Positions 9,101 to 16,977 are shown, numbered from the stretch's first letter. The stretch: DNA of 64,000 nucleotides from Cognaticolwellia mytili (GCF_002104475.1 NZ_NBOF01000003.1:186001-250000); one strand, 5' to 3'. Notes: a model not told the origin generated them from the letters alone. Program-made: numbers and translations.

Positions 9101-10792
9101 ATCCCTTCGCAGTTAGGTTTTGCTACGGGTCAACAATTAGCGAATAAAGCCAGAGCCGAAAACCCTATGGTGGATAAAACTCACAAAGAAGCGGTTATTC
9201 TATGGGCTTCTGACGCGGTGCGTGATGAAGGCGCTATGATCGCCTTTGGTATGGATATGCTAGGGGTGAAACCCGTGTGGAATCGTCGGGGTATCTTAAA
9301 ATCATTACAATTAATGCCGCTCGATGATAATCGCTTGAAACGACGCGATATTGTCTTTACCACCTCAGGACTATTTCGAGATTTATATGCTCAACAATTA
9401 GCCTGGCTTGACCGTTCGGTATTACTAGCACTTGCTGCTAGCAAGCAAGTGATTGAACGTGATCATCCGGCGTTAATAAGGGCGTTAAATGCTGCGTTGC
9501 AACCGGTAGAGCACATGTTAGCGCAACAAAAACATAGTTTTAATGAAAGCTTAGTTGACAATATGGTGGCCAGTAATTGGCTACTTGAAGCGCAGGCTTT
9601 ATTGCGATCGAATGGCAAAATAAGCCCTGAACTTCTGGGCCGACAAGCCAGTTATCGTATTTTTGGTACCGCGCCTGGCGCATATGGCGCAGGTATTAAC
9701 CGTTTAGCTGAGCGCTCGGGCGCATGGCAAGAACGAAAACAATTAGGTGAAGCGTATATTAAACGTATGAGCCATGCCTATGGCGTGCCTAATGAAAACG
9801 TTGCTATGGGCAGTAATGTACAAGCGCTTTTCCGTCAACAACTTGCGCACGTCAACAGCACGTATTTGGGGCGCGCTAGTAACTTGTATGGCTTAATTGA
9901 TAATAACGATGCTTACGATTACCTTGGTGGTTTGAATTTAGCGATAGAAACCATTGCTGGTAAGCAACCTGATAGTTTTGTTATCTCTCATGCCAATAAT
10001 AAGCAATTGTCGATTGACCCGCTACAAACCGCTTTGTTATCTGAGCTGCGAGGACGATTTTTAAATCGCCAGTGGATCCAACCATTAATGAAGCAAGGTT
10101 ATGCTGGCGCAAGAACCATGGGGAGCGAGTTTATTGAAAACTTATGGGGATGGCAGGCCACTAGTCCTGAGATTATTCGTTCTTGGGTTTGGGAAGATTT
10201 AAAGGCTGTTTATATCGATGACAGCTTAGAGATTGGTTTAGATGAATTTTTACAAGAAAAGCACAATGTACAAGTGCAAAGTAATATCTTGGCCATTATG
10301 TTAGTGGCGATTGAAAAAGGCTTTTGGCAAGCATCGGAGCAAACCCAAACTGAGCTTGCAGAAAAATTTGCGAAAAACATTGTCGAAAATGGCATTCCTG
10401 GTAGCGGGCATACCCATGCAAATCATCCTATCTACGATTTTATTAAACCTATGTTATCTGCTGAACTTAACCGTCAATTGTCAGAGGTGTTAGCGGCAGC
10501 GAATCATACACCTGAGGGGGATGTTGGTAGTGGCGTGCAACATATTCAAGAAATTAGTACCGAAGTGAGTACTGAAAGTGAACGTCAGAACAACGAAGCG
10601 TCAGAACTGGCTACAAAGGAAGCATCAAGCGCAACAGATGCTGATTCAAAGACTGTCGATTCAAAAGAAAGTACGAATGAACAACTTGTCGAGCAAGAGT
10701 ATTTATTGTTTGGCTTAGTTACCGTGATAATACTGCTAATTTTAGCGGGATACTTGCGTTCTCGTCGTCAACTACCAAAAGTGGAGCGTTAA
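6167..10792 (+). CDS. cobN: CobN-like cobaltochelatase, secreted and membrane-anchored
   Basis: A 1541-residue member of the CobN / magnesium-chelatase H family. The conserved histidine-rich region reads HLGRHSTYEFLPKRAVGLS, followed by EGIQAKRRGIAVMLDHLTPP, as in CobN. Unlike classical cytoplasmic CobN it has an N-terminal signal-like segment (hydrophobic core about 30-44, ending SAA before E47). It also has one C-terminal transmembrane helix (about 1513-1528) with a basic tail RSRR. A Ser/Glu/Asn-rich linker (about 1450-1510) precedes this helix. The topology implies that the catalytic body is periplasmic. No CobS/CobT or ChlI/ChlD ATPase subunits lie nearby. A TolQ-like and a DUF2149 gene follow with 1- and 3-base gaps. 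Family relatives include Bacteroidetes HmuS, so dechelation or remodelling of a tetrapyrrole is as plausible as cobalt insertion. Confidence 0.88.
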   Translation: MRISMTSFICSKSSIKLSRRQIINNVHCAMTLFLVTFISSFTLSAAELNMLALVSDRSAASMVAGAHQFLATQNSATQNSTTALTSQSNITIRSVSQLNQLSNNQIQQLINQHQSLVIAGVFGESVERLLALKYQDQQTRLILNTDRRLMVLHQDSQGGRIADLAKKQLQTLMASFDKNNYLSALNTKQQQWPRFAYWLQARAYWQNRGKENLGHLFDWLKQITLSKRSNENRTLLAQAPKILPLQPIRFYWQEQLINTADLASHIADSVDKPVVFIVDHDTGDQPGQWQLHQQLCQKQWQCVSVLAGWGKASEQSIEIIRALKATQPLAIIALQDFVIGGGEGREAVTEKFTALNIPVFKGIRVTELSALAYQLSPTGLPSDSVHYRVAMPELQGVSQPHVLALASSAKLDSLTGASLSISQVLTAEVERLQARVTAWLALRTTANAKKKVAIVYYNHPPGRHNIGADNLDVQQSLWQILQQLKAQGYDLGPEADFPNSADELLDILQQKAVNLPQDAGALNKMSPLINAMSASEYQGYFDTLPAVVKAEMIEGPLGYLHAQVNDYLFAEGKAELEQLPAVERSAVLKALLENVESTSIDLHHALDGIRHKGRVRALDLLAQLTEEYSALITSRVANNELATKQWQTAEALKNALIAMQIEGIRGWGKVPGKTMVWKNKILLPGVQFGNIFLGPQPPRGWELNEELLHANMTFPPPHQYLAFYYHLREVFKANAIVHLGRHSTYEFLPKRAVGLSASDYPSLIIESIPSIYPYIVDGVGEGIQAKRRGIAVMLDHLTPPLATTELYDGLLQLRQLIESAEAASNQDTKKKAIKALRHKIQVLNLTDELVASMDEELQVRGIGFGEVDDDFLLHEVGHYLTKLQEDFMPLGLHVYGKDWQEEAIDTMMTSIEKGELDLNQQQRKTIKQNLIKSPKSEMTAFLNALNGGYVAPGKGNDPIRTPDALPTGRNFYALDSSLIPSQLGFATGQQLANKARAENPMVDKTHKEAVILWASDAVRDEGAMIAFGMDMLGVKPVWNRRGILKSLQLMPLDDNRLKRRDIVFTTSGLFRDLYAQQLAWLDRSVLLALAASKQVIERDHPALIRALNAALQPVEHMLAQQKHSFNESLVDNMVASNWLLEAQALLRSNGKISPELLGRQASYRIFGTAPGAYGAGINRLAERSGAWQERKQLGEAYIKRMSHAYGVPNENVAMGSNVQALFRQQLAHVNSTYLGRASNLYGLIDNNDAYDYLGGLNLAIETIAGKQPDSFVISHANNKQLSIDPLQTALLSELRGRFLNRQWIQPLMKQGYAGARTMGSEFIENLWGWQATSPEIIRSWVWEDLKAVYIDDSLEIGLDEFLQEKHNVQVQSNILAIMLVAIEKGFWQASEQTQTELAEKFAKNIVENGIPGSGHTHANHPIYDFIKPMLSAELNRQLSEVLAAANHTPEGDVGSGVQHIQEISTEVSTESERQNNEASELATKEASSATDADSKTVDSKESTNEQLVEQEYLLFGLVTVIILLILAGYLRSRRQLPKVER

Positions 10793-10793
10793 T

Positions 10794-11315
10794 ATGTTAT
10801 ATGGTTTTTCTTTAGAGCTAATGCATTTGATCACCTCATGGCTATTACAACCTGTGGTATGGGGCTTATTGTTTTTTACGGCTTTAGCTATTTATGAATT
10901 TGGCTTGGCGATTGGCGAACGTTTTTCTGTTATCCCTGCATTAGTGGCCGCGAAGCAAAAACGTCAATTAATTGAGCAAGGTAAAAAACGTATTGAACGG
11001 GCAGATTTTATTACCCGCATTGCTCCTATGCTTGGCTTGATGGGAACATTAATCCCTTTGGGCCCTGGGTTATCAGCATTAGGTACTGGTGATATTAGTA
11101 TTTTGACCACCGCGATGACAGTGGCATTTGATACCACTATTATTGGTTTGCTCGCCGGTGTTATGGGCTTTATTTTAGGACGTATGCGTAGGCGTTGGTA
11201 TGATAATGCTATGCAACGTTTAGATGACGAAAGCATCAATGATCAAAGAAATGCGGATTTAGCTAAGGTAGCAACAATGACGAGTGATGAATCGACCTTA
11301 GCGAAAGGTGCTTAA
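10794..11315 (+). CDS. MotA/TolQ/ExbB-type proton channel subunit
   Basis: A 173-residue protein with three hydrophobic helices (about 13-35, 77-97 and 108-130). The GLMGTLIPLGPGLSALG and MTVAFDTTIIGLLAG stretches are diagnostic of the TolQ/ExbB/MotA proton-channel family. It begins 1 base after the CobN-like stop, so the two are probably translationally coupled. In ExbB-ExbD and TolQ-TolR pairs this subunit forms the pentameric channel that uses proton-motive force. Here the presumed partner is the DUF2149 protein and the presumed client is the membrane-anchored CobN-like protein. Confidence 0.88.
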   Translation: MLYGFSLELMHLITSWLLQPVVWGLLFFTALAIYEFGLAIGERFSVIPALVAAKQKRQLIEQGKKRIERADFITRIAPMLGLMGTLIPLGPGLSALGTGDISILTTAMTVAFDTTIIGLLAGVMGFILGRMRRRWYDNAMQRLDDESINDQRNADLAKVATMTSDESTLAKGA

Positions 11316-11318
11316 CCG

Positions 11319-11648
11319 ATGAGTGATGCATGGCGCAGTAGCCAATTTGATGGCCAAGAACAAGAACCACTGGGACCACTAGCAAATTTGATTGATATTA
11401 TGTTAGTTTTTGCTTGTGGTTTAATTGCTGCTTTAGTGGCATTAAGCCCTGAATTAGGGCAGCATTTCCAAATAAATAAATCAGCAACGTCTGCTCAAAT
11501 GCAGCCGGTGAGCTCTGTAGGTAAAGAATTGACCTCAACACCAGAAACCTTAAAGAACAAGTTGCAAAGCCAAGCAGGTTATCAGTCGATGGGGCAAGTG
11601 TATCGTGACCCCGAAACTGGCAAGTTGATCCTTATCAGCAATGAGTGA
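11319..11648 (+). CDS. DUF2149 family protein, ExbD/TolR-like partner
   Basis: A 109-residue protein with one N-terminal transmembrane helix (about 23-43, LANLIDIMLVFACGLIAALV). It carries an aspartate at D26, placed like the proton-carrying aspartate of ExbD/TolR. The C-terminal part ends in VYRDPETGKLILI, typical of DUF2149. DUF2149 proteins are known next to TolQ-like and CobN-like genes in several bacteria and archaea. The ExbD analogy is my inference from topology, the intramembrane aspartate and context. The gene starts 3 bases after the TolQ-like stop. Confidence 0.82.
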   Translation: MSDAWRSSQFDGQEQEPLGPLANLIDIMLVFACGLIAALVALSPELGQHFQINKSATSAQMQPVSSVGKELTSTPETLKNKLQSQAGYQSMGQVYRDPETGKLILISNE

Positions 11649-11693
11649 TCGGTAAAAAATAGTCAATACAAGAATCGTTAGAAAGTGAGAAAT

Positions 11694-12338
11694 ATGATGA
11701 GTAATATTGAAGAAGAAAGAGAAAAAGAAAAAGCGTTGGCAGCAGCGAAAGAGCAAAAACATATTGAACGACAAAAGAAAATTAAAGCCAATGTTGATGA
11801 ACGCGTAGCGCAAGCGACTGAAGAACGCGGTGTATTAGTGGTTATTACCGGTAATGGTAAGGGTAAAAGCACCTCAGGTTTTGGCACGGTATTGCGCGCT
11901 ATTGGTCATGGCCAAAAGGCCGGTATTGTGCAATTTATCAAAGGTTCAAAATGGGAATGTGGCGAAATGAATATTTTAAAGCAATTTCCTATTCAACATC
12001 ATGTGATGGGCACAGGCTTTACGTGGGAAACCCAAAGTACTGAAACTGATATCGCGGCAGCGAAAGTGGCGTGGCAAAAAAGTAAAGAAATGTTGAGTGA
12101 CGAATCCCTTGATATTGTTCTACTCGATGAAATGACTTACATGGTCAAATATGGCTATATTGAATTGGATGAAATCATCGAAGCGTTAAATAATCGTCCT
12201 AAAATGCAACATGTACTGATCACAGGGCGCGCATGTCATCGCCGATTGATTGAATTGGCTGATACGGTATCGGAAGTACAACCGATTAAGCATGCTTTTA
12301 AAGCCGGTATAAAAGCGCAAAAGGGACTTGATTGGTAA
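11694..12338 (+). CDS. cobO: Cob(I)yrinic acid a,c-diamide adenosyltransferase
   Basis: A CobO/BtuR-type corrinoid adenosyltransferase of about 214 residues. The P-loop-like ITGNGKGKST (K58) binds the ATP that supplies the adenosyl group. The motifs FIKGSKWECGE, LLDEMTYMVKYGY and LITGRACHRRLIELADTVSEV are characteristic. The N-terminal 40 residues are a charged Glu/Lys-rich helix. A GTG at 11685 is in frame, but GTGAG just upstream of the ATGs at 11694/11697 looks like the ribosome binding site, so an ATG start is preferred. It closes the riboswitch operon and acts on the product of cbiA or on scavenged corrinoids. Confidence 0.92.
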   Translation: MMSNIEEEREKEKALAAAKEQKHIERQKKIKANVDERVAQATEERGVLVVITGNGKGKSTSGFGTVLRAIGHGQKAGIVQFIKGSKWECGEMNILKQFPIQHHVMGTGFTWETQSTETDIAAAKVAWQKSKEMLSDESLDIVLLDEMTYMVKYGYIELDEIIEALNNRPKMQHVLITGRACHRRLIELADTVSEVQPIKHAFKAGIKAQKGLDW

Positions 12339-12493
12339 AGTTAAGCTCTAAGCAATTGTTAATTAATAAAATTGAGTTCAGCAGCTTAGAAAAGTTATAA
12401 CCTAATTTTTGTAAACTAGTTCAGGCCAGAGAGAACGTAGTGATCGAATTAACTTTTTATCTACTGCTTGTTCAATAATGGGAAGGTGCATCT

Positions 12494-13291
12494 GTGATAA
12501 CTAACGTGATTAAATACGCTATAGCAACCATTATTATTTGTTTATTGTCATCTTCTATGGCTGCTTCTCAGAGTTTAACTAAAGTAAAAATATCCACTGT
12601 TATAAAATCAAACGATAGAGTCAATACCAATAATATTACCACTAATGAAGGGAGGCCGGGATGGTTTATAGAGCTTTCCCGTCGTTCAGCACAGGAATGT
12701 AATGCTGAACTCCAATTTGAATTTATCCCTTGGGTAAGGGCTCTATTGTTACTTAAACAAGCTAAGCTAGATGCAGTTTTTAACAGTAGTTATATGGAAG
12801 AACGTGAAAATTATGGTGTTTATCCTCAAGTTGATGGCATATTAGATGAGCAACGTGCATCAATGAAATATAGCTATTACGCTTATGTTTTAAGAAATTC
12901 CAATGACGAGGAATTGCGGGAACAGGCTGCACTTAGTAATCGTAATATTGTCGTGGAACGAGCAGCATCAATAATCCCTGAACTTGAAAAACGCGGTGCG
13001 AAAATTAAAGAACATGTAAATTATAGCTCTATGTTAAAGATGGTTGCCCACCATCGTGCGGATGCAGCAATCGGAATAGACAAGTCCTTTGATACATTAC
13101 TTGATAATACCCCAGCACTCGCAACCATCATTATGAAAGTTAAAACACCCGTTCGGCTAAAGTTCGGCTATGTAATGTTTTCAAAACTATTCTATGCCGA
13201 CCATCCAGAATTGGTTGAATGCTTTTGGGATAAATCAGCAAAAAATCGTAAGACTGGCTGGTTCAAAAAACTGTACCAATCGTACCAATGA
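12494..13291 (+). CDS. Periplasmic solute-binding-like protein (SBP family 3-like)
   Basis: A 265-residue protein with a signal peptide (ATIIICLLSSSMAASQ). Its body has the type II periplasmic binding fold pattern, including FEFIPWVRALLLLKQAKLDA and the FNSSYMEERENYGVYP segment. Such stand-alone proteins are common in marine gammaproteobacteria and often have no cognate permease. None is adjacent here. The start is a GTG at 12494 preceded by GGGAAGG about 7 bases upstream. It may bind an amino acid or similar ligand, but the sequence does not identify one. Confidence 0.7.
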   Translation: MITNVIKYAIATIIICLLSSSMAASQSLTKVKISTVIKSNDRVNTNNITTNEGRPGWFIELSRRSAQECNAELQFEFIPWVRALLLLKQAKLDAVFNSSYMEERENYGVYPQVDGILDEQRASMKYSYYAYVLRNSNDEELREQAALSNRNIVVERAASIIPELEKRGAKIKEHVNYSSMLKMVAHHRADAAIGIDKSFDTLLDNTPALATIIMKVKTPVRLKFGYVMFSKLFYADHPELVECFWDKSAKNRKTGWFKKLYQSYQ

Positions 13292-13348
13292 ATACGTGTT
13301 CAATACCCTATATTAATTGGCTTACAGAAAATTAACAAAAATTAACAG

Positions 13349-13423
13349 GACACTCACTTTAAATTATTCTCTCTACATTGAGCAACTCTAGTCTTTAAAA
13401 TTAACAAGACACTCACTCTAAAT
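13349..13423. repeat. Two direct REP-like repeats upstream of the RAYT gene
   Basis: GACACTCACTTTAAAT (13349-13364) and GACACTCACTCTAAAT (13408-13423) precede the transposase gene. An inverted copy lies downstream at 14648-14663 and another direct copy at 15455-15470. Placement around a REP-associated tyrosine transposase suggests these are its recognition repeats. Confidence 0.65.
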
Positions 13424-13484
13424 TGAACAATTCAAATCTGTGCTCTACGCTGAAGTAAGCAAGTTACTTTAGCAGGGATGAGTG

Positions 13485-14459
13485 ATGGCAACGCCAAGGA
13501 AGCAACAAATCAGTTTAGCAGATACGCCTTATTATCATTGTGTGGCGCGTTGTGTCCGACGTGCTTTTTTATGTGGTGAAGATACGTTGTCAGGCCAAAG
13601 CTATGAGCATCGCAGGGGCTGGGTCGAAGATAAATTGCATTTTCTCACGCAAGTTTTCGCCATTGATGTTTGTGCCTATGCGGTGATGAGTAATCATTAC
13701 CATGTGGTGCTATTTATCGATGAAACTAAAGCGAAACAATGGAGTACGCAAGAAGTACTTGAGCGTTGGCACCGTTTATACAAAGGCACCTTACTGACAA
13801 AGCAATATTGCAACGGTGACAAACTCGCAAAACCGTTACTTGATATCGTGAAAGCAACAGCGGAGGTTTATCGAAAACGTCTGATGAAAATCAGCTGGTT
13901 TATGGGCTATATCAATGAAAGTATTGCCAGAGCAGCTAATCAAGAAGATAACTGCACGGGTCGATTCTGGGAAGGGCGATTCAAATCCCAAGCGCTATTA
14001 GATGAAGCAGCACTTGCTGCTTGTATGGCGTATGTTGACTTAAACCCTATTAGAGCCAAGATAGCGAAAACACCAGAAGACTCAGCGCATACGAGTGTCA
14101 AACTTCGCTGCGAACAGGCAGAAAAAAGCCAACAGCCCAACACATTGCTACCCTTCATCGGCAACCCAAGAAAAAACATGCTTAAAGGCCTACCATTTGA
14201 ACTTACCGACTACCTGCAATTAATTGAATTAACCGGTCGCTGTATCAGAGAAGATAAACGCGGCTACATTGAAGAAAACCAACCATCAATACTTAACCGC
14301 TTAAACATATCTGCTGAGAGCTGGTTAATCATCACGACTGAATTTAGAACACAATTTCACGGTGCCGTTGGTCATGAAGCAGCACTAAGTGATTACTGCG
14401 AACATCAGAAATTGAAACGACGACAAAACTTGAGTCATTGCAATAAACTTTTTGGTTGA
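13485..14459 (+). CDS. REP-associated tyrosine transposase (RAYT, IS200-like Y1 family)
   Basis: A 324-residue single-strand transposase of the TnpA-REP type. The N-terminal domain has PYYHCVARCVRRAFL and the HUH-like motif AVMSNHYHVV. It continues with NCTGRFWEGRFKSQALLDEAALAACMAYVDLNPIRA, shared by RAYTs. RAYTs are usually single-copy, vertically maintained enzymes that mobilise short REP palindromes. REP-like repeats flank it on both sides. An ATG at 13485 directly follows an in-frame GTG; the ATG fits the family start MATPRK. A decayed partial duplicate lies about 2 kb downstream. Confidence 0.9.
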   Translation: MATPRKQQISLADTPYYHCVARCVRRAFLCGEDTLSGQSYEHRRGWVEDKLHFLTQVFAIDVCAYAVMSNHYHVVLFIDETKAKQWSTQEVLERWHRLYKGTLLTKQYCNGDKLAKPLLDIVKATAEVYRKRLMKISWFMGYINESIARAANQEDNCTGRFWEGRFKSQALLDEAALAACMAYVDLNPIRAKIAKTPEDSAHTSVKLRCEQAEKSQQPNTLLPFIGNPRKNMLKGLPFELTDYLQLIELTGRCIREDKRGYIEENQPSILNRLNISAESWLIITTEFRTQFHGAVGHEAALSDYCEHQKLKRRQNLSHCNKLFG

Positions 14460-14959
14460 AGTAACTATTTAACACCTTCAACAATTTATCAGGCGCTATC
14501 TGAGGATAGTTAGCGTCAACGTATTAGTATTATAGGGTTATACCGAGTAGAAAAAATTGCTTTAATGACTCTTAATATTATCAAAGACTAATATTGCTCG
14601 TGACAACTGATGGAGTATTTAACTGCCGGTGTTAGTAAATGGAATTGATTTAAAGTGAGTGTCATTTACAATTAATATCCGCTGATATTGAATAATAGAA
14701 ATAAAATAAAATAAAAGTGAGGGCGACTCATTTTATATCCTGACGGACATAAATTGGGATTATATGTGGGTAACTTAGCTGATAGACTTGAATCTTTAAA
14801 AACAAACCCATAGGATAGTTTGCAGCTGCATTAAACGTAAAAATAACAAATGAATGTGGCGTCACAAAGTCCAGTTGGCTTGCGCTCCACGTAGTTTAGT
14901 CTAATTGTATTTTCCCGCTTAGTTTAGCGTTAACTATACTCCTACAATACGAGAGATTA
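14460..14959. other. Intergenic region with REP-like sequence
   Basis: About 500 AT-rich bases between the RAYT gene and a small membrane-protein gene. It holds the inverted REP-like copy at 14648-14663 and a related degenerate sequence near 14715-14735 (AGTGAG and CTCATTTTAT halves). No convincing coding frame was seen. Confidence 0.5.
14648..14663. repeat. Inverted REP-like repeat downstream of RAYT
   Basis: ATTTAAAGTGAGTGTC is the exact reverse complement of the repeat at 13349-13364. The RAYT gene is therefore bracketed by oppositely oriented copies about 1.3 kb apart. Confidence 0.7.
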
Positions 14960-15373
14960 ATGAATATTGATAAATTCAATACTGAATGGTGTTTGCTTCA
15001 GAATCAGTTTGATAGTTATGAGAAACATTCGTTATATATAAAGTTAATAGGTATTCTAGTTTTTATTTCTACTGAAATATTAGATGTTGTAAATGTATCT
15101 GTAATATTTCTGTTGCTAGTTATCTGGTTTCAAGATGGGATTTGGAAGACTTTTCAATCGCGTATTGAATCGCGTCTACTGCATATTGAAAAATGCATTT
15201 CGATAGAAAAAAGTGAAGGTGCGTTTCAATTTAATACTCAGTATGCTGATATTCGCTTAACAGGTTTAGCCTTAATCAATGAGTATGTTAGGCAGGCAAT
15301 TAGGCCTACCGTTGCTTTTCCGCATTTGGCTCTTATTTTGGTGTTTATTACTCAATATTTCTTCTATAGGTAA
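14960..15373 (+). CDS. Hypothetical membrane protein
   Basis: A 137-residue protein I do not recognise. It has a hydrophobic pair of segments (about 25-58, IGILVFISTEILDVVNVSVIFLLLVIWF), a polar amphipathic middle and a C-terminal hydrophobic helix (about 119-136, FPHLALILVFITQYFFY). A GAGAG ribosome binding site lies just before the ATG. It sits alone between the RAYT gene and its decayed copy, so it could be passenger DNA. No function can be assigned. Confidence 0.55.
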   Translation: MNIDKFNTEWCLLQNQFDSYEKHSLYIKLIGILVFISTEILDVVNVSVIFLLLVIWFQDGIWKTFQSRIESRLLHIEKCISIEKSEGAFQFNTQYADIRLTGLALINEYVRQAIRPTVAFPHLALILVFITQYFFYR

Positions 15374-15454
15374 TACATTAATATTGTGTAATGTGAATTT
15401 AACAAGTGACTATGGTATCAATGCCTAATTATTGATTTATTTTACAATTAGCAA

Positions 15455-15470
15455 GACACTCACTCTAAAT
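15455..15470. repeat. REP-like repeat before the RAYT pseudogene
   Basis: GACACTCACTCTAAAT is identical to the copy at 13408-13423. The homology between the two loci continues on both sides of this repeat into the RAYT reading frames, so repeat and gene were duplicated together. Confidence 0.7.
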
Positions 15471-15531
15471 TGAACAATACAAGCCTGTGCTTTACGCTAA
15501 AGTAAGTAAATTACTTTAACGTAAATGAGTT

Positions 15532-15888
15532 ATTTCACCCCCAATGAAGCAGTAAGTCAGTTTAGCGGATACAATTTATTCTCATTGCGTAGCGCTGTAT
15601 TCTATGAGCGTTTTTAAGTGGTGAAGATAAATTATCTGGCTAAAGCTATGAACATCGTCGAAGCTGGCTCGAGGATGAATTGCATTTTCTCACAAAATCT
15701 TTGCTATTGATGTTTGTACCTATGCCGTGATGAGTGATCATTACCATATGGTGTTACTTATTGATGAAGCTAAAATGCAATAACTATCTCAGCGTTGATA
15801 TTGCTTCTATAAAGGCACACTACGAACTAAACAGTATTGTAACGGTGAAAAACTCGCAAAGCCATTACTTGATACCGCTAAAGAAATC
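15532..15888 (+). pseudogene. Decayed 5' part of a second RAYT transposase
   Basis: Nucleotide similarity to roughly the first 380 bases of the intact RAYT gene is obvious. Matching stretches include CAGTTTAGC-GATAC, GAATTGCATTTTCTCAC, GCCGTGATGAGTGATCATTAC and AACTCGCAAA-CC-TTACTTGATA. Stop codons and frameshifts interrupt the frame and the start codon is lost. Homology stops near 15888, well short of the intact gene's end. It is a truncated, non-functional duplicate. Confidence 0.85.
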
Positions 15889-15926
15889 AGTTTCTTGTTA
15901 GGTGTTTAAATACAAGAATAAGCGGT

Positions 15927-15960
15927 TATACCTAAGCTATTTTCAAGCGACTTGGGTATA
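15927..15960. repeat. Short interspersed inverted repeat
   Basis: TATACCTAAG (15927-15936) and CTTGGGTATA (15951-15960) form a 10-bp near-perfect inverted repeat with a 14-nt loop. The TATACC-CTTGGGTATA form resembles dispersed intergenic repeats of Alteromonadales. It follows the RAYT pseudogene. Confidence 0.5.
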
Positions 15961-16057
15961 TATGGCCAATTTTATTACAAAAAAAAGGGAAACAGTTAAT
16001 GTTCACTTTTTTGTGTTTTTTTGTAAATATCAACCTTAACAGTATGTTATGAGGTAG

Positions 16058-16072
16058 TGACACTAAGTGTCA
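16058..16072. promoter_or_regulatory. Palindrome, possible operator of the HTH operon
   Basis: TGACACTAAGTGTCA is a perfect palindrome with a single central base. It lies about 100 bases before the 16176 gene, and related half-sites (ATGACA, CACTGTCAC) follow within 40 bases. The operon encodes an XRE-type DNA-binding protein, so autoregulation here is a reasonable but untested guess. Confidence 0.4.
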
Positions 16073-16175
16073 TATGACAATTAGGGGCACTGTCACTTAT
16101 TTGGCGCAGTAATTTGATATTGAGCTTGTTTTAATAGCACCACTTTCAACAAGACAATAACAGATAGGAATATGT

Positions 16176-16610
16176 ATGAATAACAATATAAAAAACGTAC
16201 AAGAAGAGTCGGCGGAAAATGTTGATTTCAGTAATGGTTACATTTTTGATTTTAATGATAATGGTCGAATGATTAATGTTTATGGCTCAGCATGGACAGG
16301 TAAAGAAACGGTGTCATTTGAAGGTGAAGTCATTGTTAATAAACGTTCATTTTCTCGAAAATCAACACTCGAATTCAGTATTGCTAAAGATAAATATGAA
16401 GTTGAATTTAATATGGTTGATATGTTGCGTGGTGAGTTGCATTGCACATTAATAAAAAACGGCGTGCACTGTAAAACGTTAAAGAAAGCTTTGGCAAGTA
16501 AGTATCAAGTTACAAAGAAGTCTTCGTGGAAACTACTAATTCTATTTTTCTTGGGTGGCTTTTTCGGCTATACCGCAGTTGATTTAATTATTAAGTTCTT
16601 TGGCGAGTAG
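16176..16610 (+). CDS. Hypothetical protein with C-terminal membrane anchor
   Basis: A 144-residue protein of unknown family. Residues about 17-105 look like a small beta-rich soluble domain (YGSAWTGKETVSFEGEVIV and similar alternating strands). They are followed by a basic stretch and one C-terminal transmembrane helix (about 118-138, LLILFFLGGFFGYTAVDLII). A GATAGGAATATGT leader gives a good ribosome binding site. It heads a three-gene operon with an XRE-type regulator and a tiny membrane protein. The layout suggests a membrane-linked regulatory module. Confidence 0.6.
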   Translation: MNNNIKNVQEESAENVDFSNGYIFDFNDNGRMINVYGSAWTGKETVSFEGEVIVNKRSFSRKSTLEFSIAKDKYEVEFNMVDMLRGELHCTLIKNGVHCKTLKKALASKYQVTKKSSWKLLILFFLGGFFGYTAVDLIIKFFGE

Positions 16611-16636
16611 TCGCATGTTTTTAGGAGCTACACACC

Positions 16637-16957
16637 ATGGAAATTAATGCCTTCAAAGTGAAAAATTTACGCTCAGAACAACACTGGACACAGCAGCACC
16701 TTGCCGATGCGTGCGGTATCAGTTTACGAACAGTACAGCGAGTCGAACGATACGGCAACGCTTCAAACGAAACATTGATGAGCTTAGCGTCTGTTTTTAA
16801 TGTTGAGAAGAAAAGTTTAGTACTTGAAACCGAACCTGTTGAAGTTATTGAACAGGTAAGTGCTTTTAACCCAAAGCAGCAATTAATAGCGGCCACCGTT
16901 GCGGGAGCTGTTATCGGTGCATCACTAATGTATTTAATGATGTTGATTGAAATTTAA
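16637..16957 (+). CDS. XRE-family helix-turn-helix protein with a membrane segment
   Basis: A 106-residue protein. Residues about 9-60 form an XRE/Cro-type helix-turn-helix (RSEQHWTQQHLADACGISLRTVQRVERYG). The C-terminus is one hydrophobic helix (about 83-104, QLIAATVAGAVIGASLMYLMML). A DNA-binding domain tethered to the membrane is unusual but recurs in small bacterial regulators. AGGAG sits well placed before the ATG. It lies 26 bases after the upstream gene's stop, so it is probably in the same transcript. Confidence 0.78.
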   Translation: MEINAFKVKNLRSEQHWTQQHLADACGISLRTVQRVERYGNASNETLMSLASVFNVEKKSLVLETEPVEVIEQVSAFNPKQQLIAATVAGAVIGASLMYLMMLIEI

Positions 16958-16977
16958 GCAACAAAAAAGGATTTAAT

